A DNA stretch of 64,000 bases from Salticus scenicus (GCA_963930645.1 OZ005651.1:329797527-329861526), one strand, 5' to 3'; counted from the stretch's first letter, positions 42,023-55,651 are shown. Numbers and translations are program-made. The notes: generated from the sequence alone by a model not told the origin.

Positions 42023-42315
42023 AAAATAAATAAATAAAATATATGAAAACACTACTTTTAAACAATCAGGAAATATTCAGCAAAGACCCGTTGGTTCTGT
42101 GGTCAGAGTACACAACTACGGTTGTGAGTGTGATCCTCACCGATGGGAAATGAAAAAAAAAATATATATATGAAAGTTTTTATGGATTTCACAAAATATT
42201 TTAAGATAGAGTAAGAAATTAAATGGTAAAATTGGATATTGGCAGGCATTTTCGAAGTGGAACACTACAAATTTGTAACGACGCAAAATGCCAGATTGAA
42301 AGAAATTCTGTCGCA

Positions 42316-42351
<36 letters not shown>

Positions 42352-42458
42352 TTAATAAAATAGTTCCAGATGGAGGGTGAGGAACGAAGTAAAACATTTA
42401 AATGAACACTTTTAATTTAATTATCCATATTTATTTGCTTTCGATAATAATGAATATA
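40575..42458. other. AT-rich sequence, no gene seen
   Basis: A runs near 40611-40640 and 41780-41810, and an (AAAT)n tract near 41977-42040. A small cluster of 'aacttacgtcaatatc'-type repeats lies at 41338-41420. A tRNA-like relic is listed separately. Confidence 0.5.
42085..42150 (+). pseudogene. tRNA-like relic (SINE head or tRNA pseudogene)
   Basis: 'ctgtggtcagagtac' resembles an A box. 'gtgagtgtgatcctcac' folds as a T arm (GTGAG/CTCAC). 'cacaactacggttgtg' forms an anticodon-like stem with too short a loop. The T loop lacks the normal GGTTCRA string, so it is not a functional tRNA. Confidence 0.45.
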
Positions 42459-44034
42459 CACTCCTTCTCATAATTATAAGGACACCCGTTTTTCTATATT
42501 AACTAAACACTGAACACTATTATTTAAACAAATATATTTTTTATTAATTTGAATTTCATTAATAGACTATATTTAAAAAGTTTTATCGTTTTTCTATCTT
42601 AAAAAACTTTAAATATGATAAAAAGATGATTTTTCAGGTGTTTACAATTATAAGGACAGCTCGAATTTTAGTAATTTTTTTCAGTTATTCTTTAAATTAA
42701 TATTTTATGGGGTCTCTTTTTAGGGTTAAACAGTCAGACGTTCTCTCTGGTATATATATATATATATATACATTTTTTTTAAATATTAATTTTCAATACC
42801 ACTTCGTATAGCATATATGATATTCTTAATACATTTAAACTATTTAAAATTGCTTTCCACTTGCATGCACTTTTTTAATATCACAAGTTAAGGTTTTTTC
42901 AACTTTTAGGCCATGGAAAAGGCAATAATACAGAAGTTTCTTTCTTCAAACTATTCCCTACTGCTCTAAAAGTAGAGCAAAAATGTAAGTCTTGTTGAAA
43001 AAAATATTATTACCCCCCAAAATCTAACAAAAATCTGATAAATCCACGCTTAAAATTTGCGGATATTCTCCTGATGTTCATAATAATAGAAAAAATTACT
43101 AAATTCAGTCTGCCTTCAGTAGAAGCAGCTCCCCAGAGCACCATAGATCCACCTTTAAAATGCCCGATTCATATCTGCCTTTAAAAAATCTGCTCTGTCT
43201 TTCGCTATCTTCAGATCGTGCCAGTAACTGTTAAAACCATTTGGTTAATGAAAAATAAAATGTTTTTCATCCGAAAATGCAACATTTTACCATTTAATAT
43301 TGTCTTTATTCAACTTTAACACCGACGTTCTTTCCCCCATTAAATGCTGATTGATTGTTACAGGTTTTTCATTCATTTTAACATATTATTAATTATTTTA
43401 AACATGCATAAATGGGGACCCTAACCTTTCTTTAAAAATTAAGAGAGAATTCAGCAGCAGTCATTATGAGTAGAACAGTAAGAGGAATTATGAGTCTTCG
43501 ATCTCTGTAAAACAACTCTGATTTTGCATCAGATCTCTCTCCTATCGAACCAGCAATTCAACGTTTGATCACATTTCCTTCAGCAATTTTAGACCTTCGA
43601 ATTTCATTAGAAATTCGGCGGATTGAAATTAACCTTCCACTTAAAAAACACATTTATCTTACTTCACTACTTGAACGTTCTTTTTTCGAGGAATTATCAG
43701 TAATGTCCGTCCAAGAAAAATTGAAGGCTTATATATGAATTAATCTAGCCCAGTAGTTAACGAATTCGCATGTCAACTGTAATTTATCCGCTAGTAAGTT
43801 AAATAAAACGAAAAAATCTTGACTGTCCCTATAATTATGAACATCTAAAAATATGGAGAAAACAATATTTTGCATTATTTTTTATTAATTTTGTTTCATA
43901 TTAAAAAAATTATAGCAGTTTTGGTTTTTAGAATACTAGATATATTAAGTGCACTTAGTATAATCTTGTTCATAATTATTTTTACATTAGTTATTTCAAA
44001 ATACAAAGTGTCCTTATAAATATGAGAAGGAGTG
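42459..44034 (-). mobile_element. Decayed Tc1-like transposon A
   Basis: Terminal repeats CACTCCTTCTCATAATTATA at the left and CACTCCTTCTCATATTTATA (reverse complement of the right end) are flanked by TA on both sides (42457-42458, 44035-44036). The length of 1,576 bp is normal for Tc1. It contains a ruined transposase on the minus strand. The terminal repeats are strikingly well preserved compared with the gene. Confidence 0.88.
42900..43740 (-). pseudogene. Tc1-like transposase pseudogene A
   Basis: Recognisable islands in changing frames: a helix-turn-helix part with IRRSKIAEGNV (about 43570-43600), the first catalytic region FSDEKHFIF (about 43265-43290), KGGSMVLWGAASTEGRLNLV (about 43100-43160), FQQD (about 42995) and a C-terminal AWKAI-like end. 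Many stops and shifts separate them. Cut-and-paste transposase of the DDE superfamily, no longer functional. Confidence 0.7.
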
Positions 44035-44036
44035 TA

Positions 44037-47000
44037 CATAACTGAATAATATGATAAAATATATGATACGAAATATATGCGAGATAATTAAATATGTAGG
44101 TGCATTGCATATTATATAAAAAAGACAGTAAACATTAAGAAATGTAGTGTCAGTAAAAAGCTATATTGAAAGAATCCTTATTGTACAATCGAAAAAAAAA
44201 AAAAAAAATGTATATAAATTTTCTATTTATTTTGTCTCCGAAAAGACTCAAGAATCTGACATTTCATTCAAACGATATCTTTTAAGAGATCTCATTAATA
44301 AAATCTAAAAATATCTATTGGTATTGAGTATCGAAAATCATTAATTACAATGGTAGAATATTAATCGTAAAAATGAAAAATATTTTATTTTATTTATTTA
44401 TTTATTCGTAAACGCTACCACGGGAGAAAAAGTGTTAGTTAATACTTTATTTTATTGAAAAGGTTGATTATATGAAATGTGAATACCATTTCTGGCCCAA
44501 ATAACTATGGAGGAGATGCATGCAACTCTTTAGTTCTCATTTTTAAAACACGGGGATTGTCCCTTTAACAGTCTTATAACACTTCGAAATTCATCGAAGA
44601 CATGATTGACAAGTTACTGTAAGACAGTCAAATGTGATACTGGCATTTAACTAATTTCAATAATTACTACAATCTAAATTATTTGTGACAATCAATCAGG
44701 GCCCAATGAAGCCAATGTGAAGCCCAAATTCTGATGAAGTTTGGTGCCCCTTTTCTTCCCCTGCCCCATAGTCCTATATAAACTCGTAAAAAATATTTGC
44801 AGAATTGTAAATCTAAATAGCTTTTGCGTCGTAAAATGTTAACGTGAATTTATGCATAGGTTGTTTAGCTGATTCTGTTGTAGTTTGATAACCCTACTTA
44901 AATATGGTCTTGCAATTATGTAAGGAATTTTGACCCGCAGGAAAGTGTGTTAAACAGGCCTTGGTGACAACGTTTAAAAACTGAATAATTTATATTTATA
45001 GATACTTTTTTTAATATATAACATTTTAAATATCAAATAATAAAGAGGTATATTTAGACACTTAACTGCATTTGTATTTTTAGTAGTAAACTAAAATGTA
45101 TAAGAGTATTTTCAAGTTATCTAAAATAATCAGGGAACCACAATTTCTCTTCAGTAAGTCGAAAATGCTTAGAACTCTTTTCATGAATGAATAAACTGGA
45201 TACGCGAGTATGAATTAACTCGGTCTCTTTTAAGCATTCATTGATAACTCAAATTCGTCGACCGCGAAACAAGCATTCAGTAGTTTACTTGAATCGAATC
45301 TTATCTCATTTTCTTCATCCTGTTGGCAGATTTACTATAAAATAAATACTACGTGTGTATCGTGTGTGTACCACTAGAGGAGGCCTCACTAAAGTTGCAA
45401 TTCACGAACCTTTTTTCTTGAATCGTTTAAGTTTCTATTCTTTTGATCTGGAAGCTAATCGAGAAACTTTAGTTTTGACGAGCATTGCGATTTTACACTA
45501 TGATTTAAAAGCGGCTGTATTGAAATATTATTGTTTGTGGTTATTTACTTATGTTATTCATTATAAAGATGGATTGCGAAAATTCTACATAACTATATTA
45601 ACATTTAAGATGAGGTGAAAAGGTATTCGGGTTATGAATATGGTATTAACTTTATTTTCATATTTCATAATTACTTCTTGCTCATATTTAGTTTATTAAA
45701 TACTGAAACTTTCATTGATTTTTTTCCCCCTTCTACATTCAAAGTTGTGCTTATTTTATTAATTTTTTACATTGAAACGAACAAAACATGGGTCTTTCTA
45801 GAAGGAATATTTTCTCCAACTTTAGTGGTGATAAAGTCCCTCTTCGTCTGTTTTACATTTAACTTAATATAAATAAATAAACAAGTAATAAAAAAAAGAT
45901 AATGTTATAAAGCTTGAACACATACAAGCGATACAATACATTATCATCATCATCATCATTATCATTAACTGGACACTGAACAAACAATTACAATGAACAT
46001 AACAGTTCTATGATATTTTCTAAGCATCAAGATAAACTCTTAATAAACGCACACTATATTTTTGTTTTATCGAAATGAAATATGTTACAATTACAATGTT
46101 ACAATACTGCATGTGTCTATTACAAATCTTAACTAGTTAGTTGTCCCGACAGCTTCTTAATTTTGTCAAAATATTTCCTTGGAATATAAACACTTGATCT
46201 TTTCTGAATACACAAGAGGTCAGATGGACTGTAAAGCTTACAATTAGCTTATGTGTTATATATAATAGACGTAAGGATTATAAGGATGAAAAAAACTTTG
46301 AGCGTCCTATTATATGTTGGCACATAAGAATTTGTCTGCATCATTATCATTTATGAAATTACTCATATAAGATAAGCAGGTCGCAGCTTATTTCACCTGT
46401 ACAAATGTCACTGCTATCTTTTCAAGGGTAAATGGGGTCAAGTTTTCAAGCAAAAGTTCTGGTATGTTAAATAAAAAAAAAAAAAATCGCCTACGGGATA
46501 GTGAGTCTAAATAAATGTTTTTACTTTGAGTTACGGATCTTTTTTTCTTTATGGCGATTTTCTTCTCCTCAAAAATAATACATAACATAACGCTTATGAA
46601 AATAAAACAAATGGAAGAAGGTTTCATTCACGTGTCTTTTTGTAAATAAAATGGACTAAAAGATAATTTTATTGGTATGGGATAATTAGAATTTGTATTT
46701 TTTCTAAGCAATTTCATTTTTCTGTATGAATATACCTCTAACTGAACACAAATATAGTTTATAAGTGTGAAGTTAAAAATAACATTTGAAATATACGGGG
46801 CTTAAATTATTAAAAAGTAGGGCATAAATTTCAAAAATTAATAATTGAACAAATACCATGACTAAAAAAAAAAAAAAAAAAAAAGTATTCCCACATTACC
46901 ATTTGGTGAACAGCTGTATCGCCAGAAGAGCCAGATTGAATTTTTTTATTTGCAGAAACAAGCATAGATCTGTAAAGATTTATTATTTCTTGTTCTTGAT

Positions 47001-47553
47001 AAGAATTTTTATTCATTGTCATTTTTTTTTTTTTTTTAACTTAATATTGTAATAAACTGACAAAAGGATGATTAAATATTTTTTCTTTTTTTTTACGCTG
47101 AGTTTTCCTGTTGAGTTATGCAATACTCTTTAAAAAAATTTGAAAGATGGTTTACGATAAAGTTATAGGAAATTCTAGCCTACACATGTACAGTAGGATA
47201 TTATCTCTCAAACACTTCTGCAGACTTGAATATTTCAAAATTATTTGAGTCACAGTCGTTATAAAAGTAAGAGAGGAAGAAACTTGTTATTCAATAAATA
47301 TTCTTGATCTAGCAGCTTTTTAGTGGGCGCAACTTAGTCCAGGCAAATCTTTACAAGACACTAAAAGTATGAAAAGAAAAAAATGGAGAGACATAAGTCT
47401 CTTTCCATAACATATATATATGCTTCTTGGATTTTGTTAATGTTTTTGTTTATTTAATTTAATCTTCCATTTCTTCATGTAGCTTAGTTTTTGCTTCCTG
47501 CGAAATGTTTGAAAAGTTTTTTTTTTTTTTTTTTTTTTTTAAATATATATATA
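44037..47553. other. AT-rich sequence, no gene recognised
   Basis: Open frames at 45355-45618 and 45615-45872 are short and show no known domain; they could be chance. A (CAT)n tract lies near 45945-45960. T and A runs occur throughout. Confidence 0.5.
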
Positions 47554-49215
47554 CACTAAGGGACCAAAAAAAAAAAAAAAAAAAAAAAAAAAAGCCACAC
47601 TTGGATTTTTTCCCTTTCTCTTTCTGCAATCGCCAATTTTGTTGTTTTAAAAGTAAATTTTTCAACAGATTTCATTACGTTGTGTTCCGCGTACAATTAG
47701 TATTGAGCCAAGTATTAAAAACAAGATGCAATTGACTGAAAAATTGTAATTTTAGAAAATATTTCAAAAATGGTGAGAATAAGGCAGTTAACGAGACCAA
47801 AAAAAAAAAAAAAACAATAATAATTAAAAAAATATATATAAATAAATAAAGTTAAAATCAAAAAATAGTGATTAAATGTTAACGAAATGTTGGTGAGTTT
47901 GTTTTTAGCAAGATACAAAATTTTTTGGCTATTTAAACAGGAAATTTGTCTCTAGGCGGCCCCGTTGCTCATCCAATCGAGATGATCGCAAGTTAAAAAG
48001 CCAGTGCTTAAAAAGTCAGCTTGTATTACATTTACAATATAGAAGGGATTCAGAAAAAGTGTTTAGGGGCATAATTTCTTTAAATACAGTGCAACAACGA
48101 TTAAACAAAGCAAGTGTATGTGCCAGAAAAATCAGGAAAAAAAAAAAGTCCGTTCTTAACGAAAAGAATTAGGAAAGCAAGACTTCAGAAGGTTAAAAAA
48201 ATTAAAAAATGATCATTTAATTATTGGGCTTAAGTGGTTCTCTCTGATGAGTCAAGTTTAATTTATTTCAAGCTAACGGAAACAAGCAGATCTGATGACG
48301 AAAATGTGACCGACTTAATGAAAATCGCACTTTTAAAACAGTGACATATTCTCCGTACATTATGATACGAAAGTGCATCATTTTTCAATGAGTTGGGCAA
48401 ATTTTCATGTTCAAGGGATCAATTAACCCGAAATAAAACTCAGCCATTAAAAAATTGATGCCTGACCGACTATTTTGTAGGTATTTCAGACTTTTCCACA
48501 ATCAATATTTCAAGATGATGATGCACCTTGTTACATGACGCCTGTGGTACTTTGATTCAAGTTGTTAAAATTACCTATCCATTCCCTTGAGCATCTATAA
48601 TTTTGTAAGTTATCATAACTTTTGTTACTTAAAGTTAAATCCCACAAAGAATATCGTAGAATTTCTTCTTTACTAGACCTGAAAATAGTCCTAATCTCAA
48701 TCCACTCGAAAATGTTTAGCCCATAAAAAAGGGTAGGGAAGCAAAATTTGTAGCCTACAACTATGCAAGAACTAGAAAAAATTATTTATGATATTTGACA
48801 GTGAAATTTCTGGATTTCATGTTAAAAAACTGCAAAATACTATGCCATTGCGCATTAAAGCAATAATTCCATATGAAGGTGGAATTATCCAATGCAGAAT
48901 ACATATGTAATTGTTTAGATCTAACAAATAAATAGTTTTATTTCATACATTAAAATATAACGTGTTTATTTTATATAATAAATCCTAATAGAATACAAAG
49001 TATATGTTTATTACATTACGTTTAAAAAGAGCGTTTTATTTAGATTTTTATTAAACACTTCGTAGAGTATAATAAAGCGAATTATTAAATCAAAAATATA
49101 CATAGGTATCATGTTATAACTTACTCCTTATTATACAAACATAACAGTTTTGTTTGTTTCAATCATTAGTTTTTATTACAAACACAAAAGTTATAACTCA
49201 ATTTTTCTGCAGCGC

Positions 49216-49248
<33 letters not shown>

Positions 49249-49257
49249 CCCTTAGTG
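47554..49257 (+). mobile_element. Decayed Tc1-like transposon B
   Basis: The left end CACTAAGGGACC followed by an A run and the right end (reverse complement) CACTAAGGG followed by an A run form short terminal repeats with homopolymer extensions. TA precedes the left end; the right flank reads CC, so the duplication is not preserved. A ruined transposase lies on the plus strand. At 1.7 kb it has gained some insertions. Confidence 0.75.
47960..48860 (+). pseudogene. Tc1-like transposase pseudogene B
   Basis: Islands of a Tc1 transposase: VVLSDESS (catalytic Asp at 48246-48248), FQDDDAPCY (about 48508-48534) with the second Asp, and RPENSPNLNPLENV (about 48676-48716) with the Glu region. The last two are too far apart and out of frame, showing insertions as well as stops. 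Confidence 0.75.
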
Positions 49258-50666
49258 CCTATATTAAAACTTATAGAAAATTACCAAAATGAAAAAAAAG
49301 AAGGATCAAAATCAACGTAATCAGAAAGCAGATTGAAAAAGATTAAATATCAGAATCAGACAAATCAAAGGAATGAAAGCTTGATGAATTCTTCATTTGG
49401 TCAGTGGCATTGAAGGAATGGAGCAAGCAAATTATGGTTTTCAGTGTTTAGAGTGCATAATGCTAAAATTTCTCTAAAATAATCCCATAACCATAATTAC
49501 CATGACAAAAATATGAAGAAGGAAATAAATTAAAATAATGAAACGAGAAATGGATTTAAACAAAGCACGACGCATGTGGAACAAATGAAGAAATGTGAAT
49601 TAATGCGGTTAACATTCAAACATTTAATCCAAGTCAGTGAAGTTGAATGAAACATGGAGAAAACAAAAAGTCGCATCCATTTGTTTTTGCTTAATTTTTA
49701 ACTAGAATTACTTTAATTTAAATAAATATGATAATATTTTTATAGAATTAATAAATTAAAAAAAAAATAAACTTAATAATATCTAATTATAATGATATAA
49801 TATTGATAAATACAGTAAAATAGTGTAAAGAAAATAGTAATAATCTAGATTATAAATTTAAAGATACAATATAGAATCTGAAGAATACGTCCACCTAGTA
49901 GAAATTACAAAACTTCCCAATAAATATTTTTATTACATCAATCTATGAGCTCAGAAATGTTATACAATTATTGAAAATGTTCATTCGTAAAATAATATTC
50001 AATATTGGACTGACTGACTATAAATATTTGCAGTAGAGGGTTACTAATCTTTTTCCTCATACCATTGGTGCACAGAGTAGTAATTCCGAGCACTAGAAAT
50101 TAAATCATAATATTAAAAAATAAATAAACACACTAAAACTTTAGTAATTATCTTTAATCCCATAAGGTTTATTAATTAATTTATCTCCATTGAACTTGAG
50201 GGTCGAATCCATTTCTGATTCCCCCCCCCCCCCCTTGAATATGTTTATCTTTGTCGATAAAAAAATTTTTAATAAAATATTTTTTATTTAAAAACAGTAA
50301 ATGAAATGAAAAAAAAAAAAAAAAAAAGGTGAACTTCTTAGCTTTAACAAATTAATAAATTACCGTAATAAAACATAAAGCAAAAGAACATTGTTCTAAT
50401 TATTTATTGTCTTATTTCTTTGAAGCATTATCTTATCCATCTTTGAATTTCCTCCGCTCTTGTAAGTATCAGCGTTGGTATTTTATCTGCAATCAATGAC
50501 TGAAAACACCGGAAAACGTATGAACCACAGATGAGTAAAATGATACTTTCTAGAGAACAATTCAGACCTTCAGAGAAGATGAACCGATTCTTTTAATAAT
50601 TTTTCAATTTACTGAAAAATTGAAACATTCATGTGTAACTTACGGAAAAAAGATGTTTCCGTATTA
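49258..50666. other. AT-rich sequence, no gene seen
   Basis: Includes a C run (about 50221-50234) and an A run (about 50310-50328). No family is recognised. Confidence 0.5.
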
Positions 50667-50671
50667 TTTCT

Positions 50672-51566
50672 TGTGATATCGAAAATCACATATTCTAAAT
50701 TATGTACTACATTTCTGATAAATTTATTTCTTTCCCAATTCATTTTCTATCTTTATAAAAAGCGAGTTAATATATGCGGTTTCATTCTTTATTCCAAAAG
50801 AGCAAGCCATTATATCTCTATTTCTTTTAATAAAAAAATAAAAGCAAGAGATGAGGTTTCAATCGCTTAATTCTGTGGAGGACAATTCGTTTCATCTCAA
50901 TTAAATAAAACAGAATAAAATGTTTCCTGATGTCATTTTTGAACATTGAACAGATTGCACATCTGCTGCTTAAAATAGAAATAACGTATTCTTTTTCGAC
51001 TAAAGTCTGTAAATAAAAATTTAACGATAAAATTCTTGTGGTCAAGAGTTAAGGTTAGTTTGCCAGATTCTCACGAATTAATAACGGTTTTTTGGCTAAG
51101 AAATCAATCGTAAATATATTTTTAAAAAATGTACTAAGTAATACGTAACTGAAAAGGGAGAGTGTTGCCCTTGGCATCATAATTCTGTGGTTTTGTGTAA
51201 TGTATCCAGCCAACAATTTTATCACTTCTGCCTCTGCTATCGTCCAATAAGGACTGTTTTTTGCTTCCTTCTCTCCCCGTCTCCCCGTGTCCATTCCGTC
51301 CCAATAATGTACATTCATATTTATCCTTCCATATATTCTACATAAAAACTTTGATCTTGATGTTTCGGGTGAATATTTGTACTGTCAATTTGTTCAAAAT
51401 TTATGTGGTATTGAAATTGCAAGAAATATGATGACTTTGAACTCCATTAAATGATTGCATTAAAGATTTCGCTATCCTGTGTTATTTGCGACATAACGCT
51501 TCTTCTGCTTATCTTCACGACTGTTACGAAGAAGGAATTCATACTACCTACCAAATAAACATTACA
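50672..51566 (+). repeat. 5' LTR of the 12.5-kb element
   Basis: 895 bp, TG...CA. It differs from the 3' LTR by roughly 17 substitutions and a few 1-bp indels. TGGTGCTTCATGCC beginning at about 51574, 7 nt after the LTR, is a candidate primer-binding site. Open frames across this LTR recur in the other copy and are not genes. Confidence 0.95.
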
Positions 51567-52470
51567 AATTATGTGGTGCTTCATGCCAGGCGAAATCTTA
51601 GAAAATATATGCAAGAATTTAAAATGGGCACGGGGAGGAGGAAAAACCTTAAAACATTGTAAAAAAAAATTCTGTGTGCTGCCTCTTCAATCCTGTATCG
51701 TGCTGTTTCGCTATTTCTGGATATGGCATTCTGATCTGTTACGAAAGTGATGGCTCCTGTTCTTTTCAAGTTGCACTCTGGGCGCTACTGCTTTTTTTTT
51801 TTTTTTTTATAAACGTGTTACTTAATTATTGCCACGACTGCTTCATCAAAAATTTCCATAAAGTATTTAAAGAAAATTTTACTAAGAAGATTGTAATTTA
51901 ATGACTATTAAGTACTAGAAATTTCAGTGCTAGCTCCTGATCAGCTTTCGTGATTTTACAAAATAGTGGAATTATTCTGGATTTTTTTTGTTTTTCTTCT
52001 TTGACAATATTTATAGGAATATTTGCAGTTGACTTTTATGCGACGTTGCTTGTCAGTGTTATGCTGCAGCTGTTTCGTCACGTGATCGACTTCTTCAGGG
52101 CATTTTTGTCGAACGTCGGTCCAATGCTGACTGTTCCGTTCGCTTCCTTTATTTTCTTTTCAGGATTGTGTGAAAACAATTGATTGAAATCGTCAGCCGT
52201 TTGGAGGAGAATTAATTACCGTATTTTTCGATTCATACTGTTTGCTGTTTCGCTCGTGATGCATCTGACTTGAAGACGATCTCCTAAACGAACTAGTATG
52301 TTGTGGCCACCACAAGACTTTCTTCTTTATTTTCCTATACATATTCAATCAGTAACAATTAAAAAAAAAAAAAAAAATACGATTTTTTTTTTTTTTTTTT
52401 TTTTTTTGTTAAAAGTAAAAGAAAAATCGATAACTTTGTTTTAAATTATCACAAATTTATAGTTCAACCA
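51567..52470 (+). other. Leader of the 12.5-kb element, first part
   Basis: Holds the candidate primer-binding site and otherwise AT-rich, non-conserved sequence with A and T runs at 52360-52377 and 52384-52407. Frames such as 51950-52183 have no recognised domain. Confidence 0.5.
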
Positions 52471-53060
52471 TTCGTTTTAAAGGTATTGACGAGATCTTTC
52501 GAATGATACCCATCGTCAAAATTTACCATCCCCCGTGGGGGGGGGACCGATGCCCCCACATGCACAAATTTTTTTCCCCAGTTAACTATTACTATTATCA
52601 ACGAGACCTTTCGAAAGATACCCATCTTGAAAATTTACTTCCCCCGGGGGGGGGACCGATGCCCCCACATGCACAAATTTTTTTTCCTAGTTAACTACTG
52701 CTATTATCAATAATTCATATTAATTTTACAGTCACAAGTTTAAAATAACTCTCATTATGCCCATTTATACGGAATTTTGTCCTATTCTGCCATGTTAAAA
52801 ATTTGCATAAAATGCGATCACAGCGCCACCTGTTGAGCTATTGATCCCAAAATCTAATCAGCACCAGTTCATGTCAGGGTGCAACTAAATACCAAGTTTG
52901 GTTAACTTTCATTCATTGGTTCGTGAGATACAGCGTCCACAAAAAAATGATACAGACAGACAGACAGACAGACATTTTCTAAAAACTATTAATTCGTAAT
53001 CTAGACATCCCATCCATCAAAAAACGGAGGTCGAAAATTTTCGCGAATCCAATACTTTCT
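52471..53060. repeat. Dispersed repeat family, copy 2, with tandem duplication
   Basis: Second copy of the family at 16421-16972. Here a 110-bp part containing 'gaccgatgcccccacatgca' is tandemly duplicated (52490-52598 and 52599-52705). A (CAGA)n tract lies at 52955-52973. The right end 'gaaagtaaaaa' follows 'tactttctctgtatt'. Confidence 0.7.
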
Positions 53061-53236
53061 CTGTATTACATATAGAAGAAAGTAAAAAGTATTCAATGTT
53101 TTGTGTTGATTATCCGATTCTTCAAATAACAATTTTACGAATTTACAACATTTTCTTTAAGTATTAGTAACTACTATTGAAGCAAGAATCACAACAATTA
53201 AAATATATATACAACAATAAGGTATGAAAAAACGCA

Positions 53237-53267
<31 letters not shown>

Positions 53268-53851
53268 TTAAAAGAAAATAAATAAATATATAAATAAAAT
53301 AAAATAAAATACAAATTCAGCGTATTAAAAAAAATAAAGAAAAGAAATCTTTCTATTCAAGTAAGTAATTTTTATATATTTAAAATAAATAAATAAATAA
53401 ATAAATAAACAGCTTGCAGTAAAAATAATAATGGGAAAATAAATTAATGAATCGTAAATTTTTCTTTTAAAAAATATATCTGCAGTTCATTTAATTTATT
53501 TTTATTTATTTATACTAATTTTGCTTGTTATAACTTGCTCAATATATGATATATGGTTTAAGTAATTTACGTGATACAAATGTTGATATTTTTAATATTA
53601 AATTATGACATTGAAAAATTAATACTTATCATATTTTTTTTACAATAACATTCATTCGTTCTATTATTTAACAATTGAATTTATAAAATTATTTATTTAT
53701 GCAATATATATATAATTCAGTTCATATTTTTGCAGATAATTAAAATAATAATAATAATAATAATAATAGTAGTAATAATAAGTATTATTTACTCATTTCT
53801 TTAAATAGTTATTGCTCATACAACTTACATTTGAGCAAACGTTTGTATATA
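53061..53851. other. AT-rich leader sequence, simple repeats
   Basis: (TA)n near 53244-53266, (AAAT)n near 53384-53410 and (AAT)n near 53748-53770. No gene. Confidence 0.5.
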
Positions 53852-55278
53852 CACTGATGGAAAAAAAAATCCCAACACCAAGAAAAAATTATTGTACAGT
53901 AATGAAATTTCAGCAATACATTTGTCTAGGTAACATATTTAATTGATTAAAGTTTCAAGATCACAGGTAGAGCCATTGGCGAGAAGAGCCATTTCAAATG
54001 TGAAATGTTGGTACATTAGTAACCGGTGTAACCGCCAGAATTTTGAATGCAAGCATGCAAACGTGCATGCATTGTGCCGTACAGGTGTCGGATATCAGTT
54101 TGTGGGATGGAGTTCCATGCCTGTTGCACTTGGGCGGTCAATGCAGGGACGGTTAATGCTGGTTGTGGATGACGCTGGAGTTGTTGTCCAATGATGTCCC
54201 ATACGTGCTCGATTGGAGAAAGACCTGGTGATCTAGCAGGCCAAGGCAACATGTCGATACTCTGTAGAGCATGTTGGGTTACAACAGCGGTATGAGGGCG
54301 AGCGTTATCCTGTTGGAAAACATCCCCTTGAATGCTGTTCATGAATGGCAGCACAACAGGTTGTATCACTAGACTGACGTACAAATTTGAAGTCAGGGTG
54401 CGTGGGATAACCACGAGAGTGCTCCTGCTGTCATACGAAATTGCTCCCCAAACCATAACTCCAGGAGTAGGCCCTGTGTGTCTAGGCCGCAGACAGGTCG
54501 CTAGCAGGCATTCACCTGGCCTTCTTCTAACCAATACACGGCTATCACTGAGACCAAGGCAGAACCGGCTTTCATCAGAAAACACAACAGATCTCCACTC
54601 CCTCCTCCAATGAGCTCTAGCTTGACACCACTCACGTCGCAAACGGGAGTGGTTTGGAGTCAGTGGAATGCACGCTACAGGGCGTCTGGCTCGGAGCTGT
54701 CCTTGAAGTAACCGATTTGTAACAGTTCGTTGTGTCCCTGTGGTTCAACTGCAGCTCGAATTTCAGCTGCAGACGCAGTACGATTAGCCACAGCCATACG
54801 CCGAACACGGCGGTCTTCCCTCTCAGTAGTGCCACGTGGCCGCCCGGAACCCGGTCTTCTTGAGGCAGTACCTTCCCTTGACCACTGCTGCCAACACTCA
54901 TGCACAGTGGATAAATTCCTGCCAAGGCTTTCTGCAATATCGCGGAAAGAAAGCCCACCTTCTCGTAGCCCTACTACACGACCTCGTTCAAACTCAGTGA
55001 GCTGTTGATAATGGCTTCTTCGTCTTCTTAGAGGCATCCTTGACTAACATTAACCCACTACGTCAAATCTCAACTGTAAATAACGATCACGAATCTTACA
55101 GCGCTTATTTAAAGCAAACCTCATTTGCATGTTCATAGTAACCCTACTAGCGCCACACTTATGCGCGTAGCTCGAAATTTGAATCGATATCATCTTTCAG
55201 ATGTATAAACACGCCTACCAAATTTCGTTTATCTAGCACAGCTCCTTCCTAGTGTTGGGATTTTTTTTTCCATCAGTG
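53852..55278 (-). mobile_element. Tc1-like transposon C, nearly intact
   Basis: Perfect terminal repeats of 27 bp, CACTGATGGAAAAAAAAATC continuing CCAACAC, at 53852-53878 and 55252-55278, with TA on both sides. 1,427 bp. It encodes a transposase broken only once. It is GC-richer than its host element and is the youngest DNA transposon in the window. Confidence 0.95.
54016..55037 (-). pseudogene. Tc1-like transposase with a single frameshift
   Basis: Starts MPLRRRRSHYQQLTEFERGR with the paired-type helix-turn-helix (GLREGGLSFRDIAESLGRNL) and a GRPRG AT-hook-like motif. Near 54725-54735 the frame shifts by one base; the original frame stops at 54675. The continuation has LRREWCQARAHWRREWRSVV, then the DDE motifs SDESRF, FQQDNARPHTA and SPGLSPIEHVWD, and ends GGYTGY at 54016. 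Total length of about 340 residues is normal for Tc1 transposases, which cut and paste at TA. The single frameshift could be a mutation or an assembly error. Confidence 0.9.
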
Positions 55279-55439
55279 TATATATATATGTTGCATACAT
55301 TTATATCATAAATCGACAGAAATTTTACATATTTTCATAAAGTTTAGTGGGTTATACATTTATAATTTATATTGATTTATTACATTTATTGCACAACATG
55401 TATTTTAGAACAGCTAATTTCTGACATGACTGATCTTAC

Positions 55440-55481
<42 letters not shown>

Positions 55482-55651
55482 ATATATTTCCGAAAAGAAA
55501 TTATTCAAATCAAAATACATTTTGTGCAATTTTTTTTATATTTTATTTTTGGTAGTGAAAGTTATATATATATATATAGTACATATTCAATATATAGTAT
55601 ATATACATAGTATTCAGTTTTCCATTTTGGTAATTAAATTATTTAGTAATA
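55279..55651. other. Leader just upstream of gag
   Basis: (AT)n tracts near 55444-55480 and 55564-55580. No gene. Confidence 0.5.

Noticed and set aside
45355..45872. Two adjacent open frames as a small host gene
   Set aside because: AT-rich, no recognised domain, no splice or promoter evidence that I can support.
50672..51318. Paired open frames at 50631-51318 and 62287-62940 as duplicated genes
   Set aside because: They are the two LTRs of the 12.5-kb element. The frames are short and have no domain.
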